64,000 nucleotides of DNA from Bacteroidales bacterium UBA3297 (GTDB lineage Bacteria; Bacteroidota; Bacteroidia; Bacteroidales; Paludibacteraceae), in NCBI GenBank assembly GCA_002362105.1, contig DETD01000019.1, positions 12,684 through 76,683 of the forward strand, read 5' to 3'. The stretch's first letter is position 1, and the number at the start of each line of letters is the position of its first letter. Below the pieces are notes generated by a model. The model did not search any database. It was not told the DNA's origin and saw only the letters and a program-made list of their open reading frames with translations. The position numbers were made by a program, and so were the translations under genes. Positions 62,888-64,000 of this stretch are shown here, one piece after another.

Positions 62888-62895
62888 CAAATTTA
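62888..62895 (-). promoter_or_regulatory. -7 box (TAAATTTG) for the 25-codon ORF
   Basis: CAAATTTA on the plus strand is the complement of an exact TAnnTTTG. A TTG 25 nt further upstream (complement of 62921-62923) is too distant to be a standard -33 element. Confidence 0.45.
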
Positions 62896-63028
62896 TGGTT
62901 GTAAGGCTGGTTTGCTTGTACAATTTGTGAATGTGTCGTGTACAAATCGTGAAAACTGTCTGTTTATAGAAGAAATTCGTCCCTAAAACTGAAAATATCC
63001 TAGAAAGGCCTCGTGTGGGGTGATAAAA

Positions 63029-63058
63029 AAACGGGTGCGTAAAACAACGCACCCGTTT
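63029..63058 (-). terminator. pnp terminator
   Basis: Perfect 12-bp arms AAACGGGTGCGT and ACGCACCCGTTT (63029-63040, 63047-63058) with a 6-nt loop, followed on the minus strand by a T run, 32 nt after the pnp stop. Confidence 0.9.
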
Positions 63059-63089
63059 ACTTTATGTTTCCAACAGTTGGGAGGGCAGA

Positions 63090-64000
63090 TTAATACTGCT
63101 GCTCGCCACCGTTGTTATGGTCGAAACCTTCGTTGTTGCCGCCTTCGTTATTGTGGTTGTGGAAGTTGCGGTTGTCTCTGCGGTCACCACCGTCACGGCG
63201 AGGTCCACGGTCGCCACCACGGAAGCCACCACGGTCACCACCGTCGCGGCGAGGTCCACGGTCGCCACCACGGAAACCTCCACGGTCGCCGTCACGTCTA
63301 GGTCCACGGTCACCACCCTCACGAGGTCCGCGAGGACGTGCTTCTGGTTCTACGTAGCCTTCTGGTTTTGGAAGAAGGTCGCGGTGTGAGAGGCGGAGCT
63401 TGCCAGTCTTAGGGTCGATTTCTTTCAAGATAACCTCAATCTCGTCGCCTTCCTTCAACACATCTTCAACATTTTCGATGCGCTTCCAGTCGAGTTCAGA
63501 AACGTGGAGCAAGCCGTCTTTGCCTGGGAGGATTTCAACGAATGCGCCGAATGCAGCCAGGTTCTTAACTATACCTTTGTAGGTCTTTCCAACCTCAGGA
63601 ACTTCAATAATGCGGTTAATCATAGCCGTAGCAGCATCGATGCTAGCCTTGTCTGGCGATGCGATGCTAACCTCTCCGTGGTCGCCCACCTCTTCAATAG
63701 TGATGGTCGCGCCAGTCTCCTTCTGCATGCCCTGGATGGTTTCGCCACCCTTACCGATGATGGCACCAATCATGTCCTTAGGAACGTTGAACTTGATGAT
63801 GCGTGGAACGTTAGGCTTGTAGTCTTCACGTGGAGCAGGAATAGTCTCTTCAATGAGGTTCAAGATGTGCAAACGGCCCAAACGTGCCTGTTCGAGAGCC
63901 TTGGCCAGAATTTCGTAGCTCAAACCGTCTACCTTGATGTCCATCTGGGTAGCGGTGATACCGTCGCGGGTACCAGTTACCTTGAAGTCCATGTCGCCGA
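63090..64000 (-). CDS. pnp: Polynucleotide phosphorylase, C-terminal part (5' end outside window)
   Basis: About 303 C-terminal residues are present. The frame enters the window at GDMDFKVTGTRDGITATQMD, the end of the second RNase PH core. A KH domain (IIKFNVPKDMIGAIIGKGGE) and an S1 domain (GKTYKGIVKNLAAFGAFVEI, LPGKDGLLHVSELDWKRI) follow. The enzyme degrades RNA phosphorolytically from the 3' end. After the S1 domain there is an extra tail of about 85 residues made of Arg/Gly/Asp repeats (GGDRGPRRDGGDRGGFRGGD type) and an Asn/His-rich end. The tail resembles RGG RNA-binding regions and is absent from Escherichia coli PNPase. Confidence 0.95.
   Translation of the reverse strand, partial: GDMDFKVTGTRDGITATQMDIKVDGLSYEILAKALEQARLGRLHILNLIEETIPAPREDYKPNVPRIIKFNVPKDMIGAIIGKGGETIQGMQKETGATITIEEVGDHGEVSIASPDKASIDAATAMINRIIEVPEVGKTYKGIVKNLAAFGAFVEILPGKDGLLHVSELDWKRIENVEDVLKEGDEIEVILKEIDPKTGKLRLSHRDLLPKPEGYVEPEARPRGPREGGDRGPRRDGDRGGFRGGDRGPRRDGGDRGGFRGGDRGPRRDGGDRRDNRNFHNHNNEGGNNEGFDHNNGGEQQY

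Noticed and set aside
62866..63052. 78-codon frame extending the 25-codon ORF upstream
   Set aside because: It crosses the pnp terminator and the -7 box; its sequence looks like non-coding DNA.

Overview
The window looks like a Bacteroidales (Bacteroidota) chromosome, possibly Prevotellaceae; that narrower placement is inference. Pointers are: many promoters with the Bacteroidota -7 box TAnnTTTG(C) close to start codons, SufBCD without SufS or SufE alongside, lipoprotein signals of the LFSC/FSAC type, secreted proteins ending in a T9SS-like sorting tail, and typical Bacteroidales families (DUF853, AAA-ATPase-like/PD-(D/E)XK, membrane-anchored AraC regulator, PH-domain DUF1696). No rRNA, tRNA or CRISPR array was seen.

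Layout. 1-6.5 kb: start of a secreted protein, ppnP, a DUF853 HerA-like ATPase, a kinase-like/AAA+ fusion, three tandem paralogous lipoproteins and a lone phage-type muramidase. 6.6-14.5 kb: a secreted HExxH protein, mnmG diverging from a TerB/J-domain protein, and the purD operon (purD, a membrane protein, a VTT/DedA-like protein). 14.7-18.8 kb: a small accessory island between purD and purE. It holds an unknown protein, a HigBA-like toxin-antitoxin pair with a perfect 34-bp operator palindrome, and an AAA-ATPase/PD-(D/E)XK protein, separated by repeated copies of the 3' end of one small gene. 18.8-27.1 kb: purE, folK, a PH-domain protein, a secreted GH5 endoglucanase and a very large secreted metalloprotease.

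27.2-34.3 kb is one tightly packed minus-strand operon: glycosyltransferase, CHASE2 membrane sensor, WG-repeat caspase-like protease, trkA, trkH. 34.4-39.2 kb carries asd and sufBCD. 39.2-43.7 kb is an AT-rich two-gene cassette of DUF262 proteins (GmrSD-like, one with a DUF1524 HNH domain) behind three 32-bp tandem repeats and ending in a very strong terminator. It is the best candidate for an uncharacterised defence system here.

43.7-64 kb: gltX-waaA, a GNAT protein, a flavodoxin-like membrane protein, miaB, an LtaS-like sulfatase-fold membrane enzyme, a lipoprotein, an ATP-grasp/esterase pair, a Gfo/Idh/MocA oxidoreductase, a WYL regulator, a small secreted protein, and a DUF1848 protein with a C-terminal CxxxCxxC motif followed by a methyltransferase-LRR gene. 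That last gene is cut by a nonsense codon inside its 69-bp repeats. An AraC-type membrane regulator, a 25-codon ORF with its own terminator, and the 3' part of pnp with an Arg/Gly-rich tail close the window.

Functional grouping. Housekeeping genes (purD, purE, folK, asd, suf, mnmG, miaB, gltX, pnp) make the backbone. Accessory material sits at three points: the tandem lipoproteins plus muramidase, the purD-purE island and the sufB-waaA cassette. The operon joining a caspase-like protease, a CHASE2 sensor and Trk potassium uptake is the most unusual chromosomal arrangement. All family names are assigned by reading motifs; no search was run.
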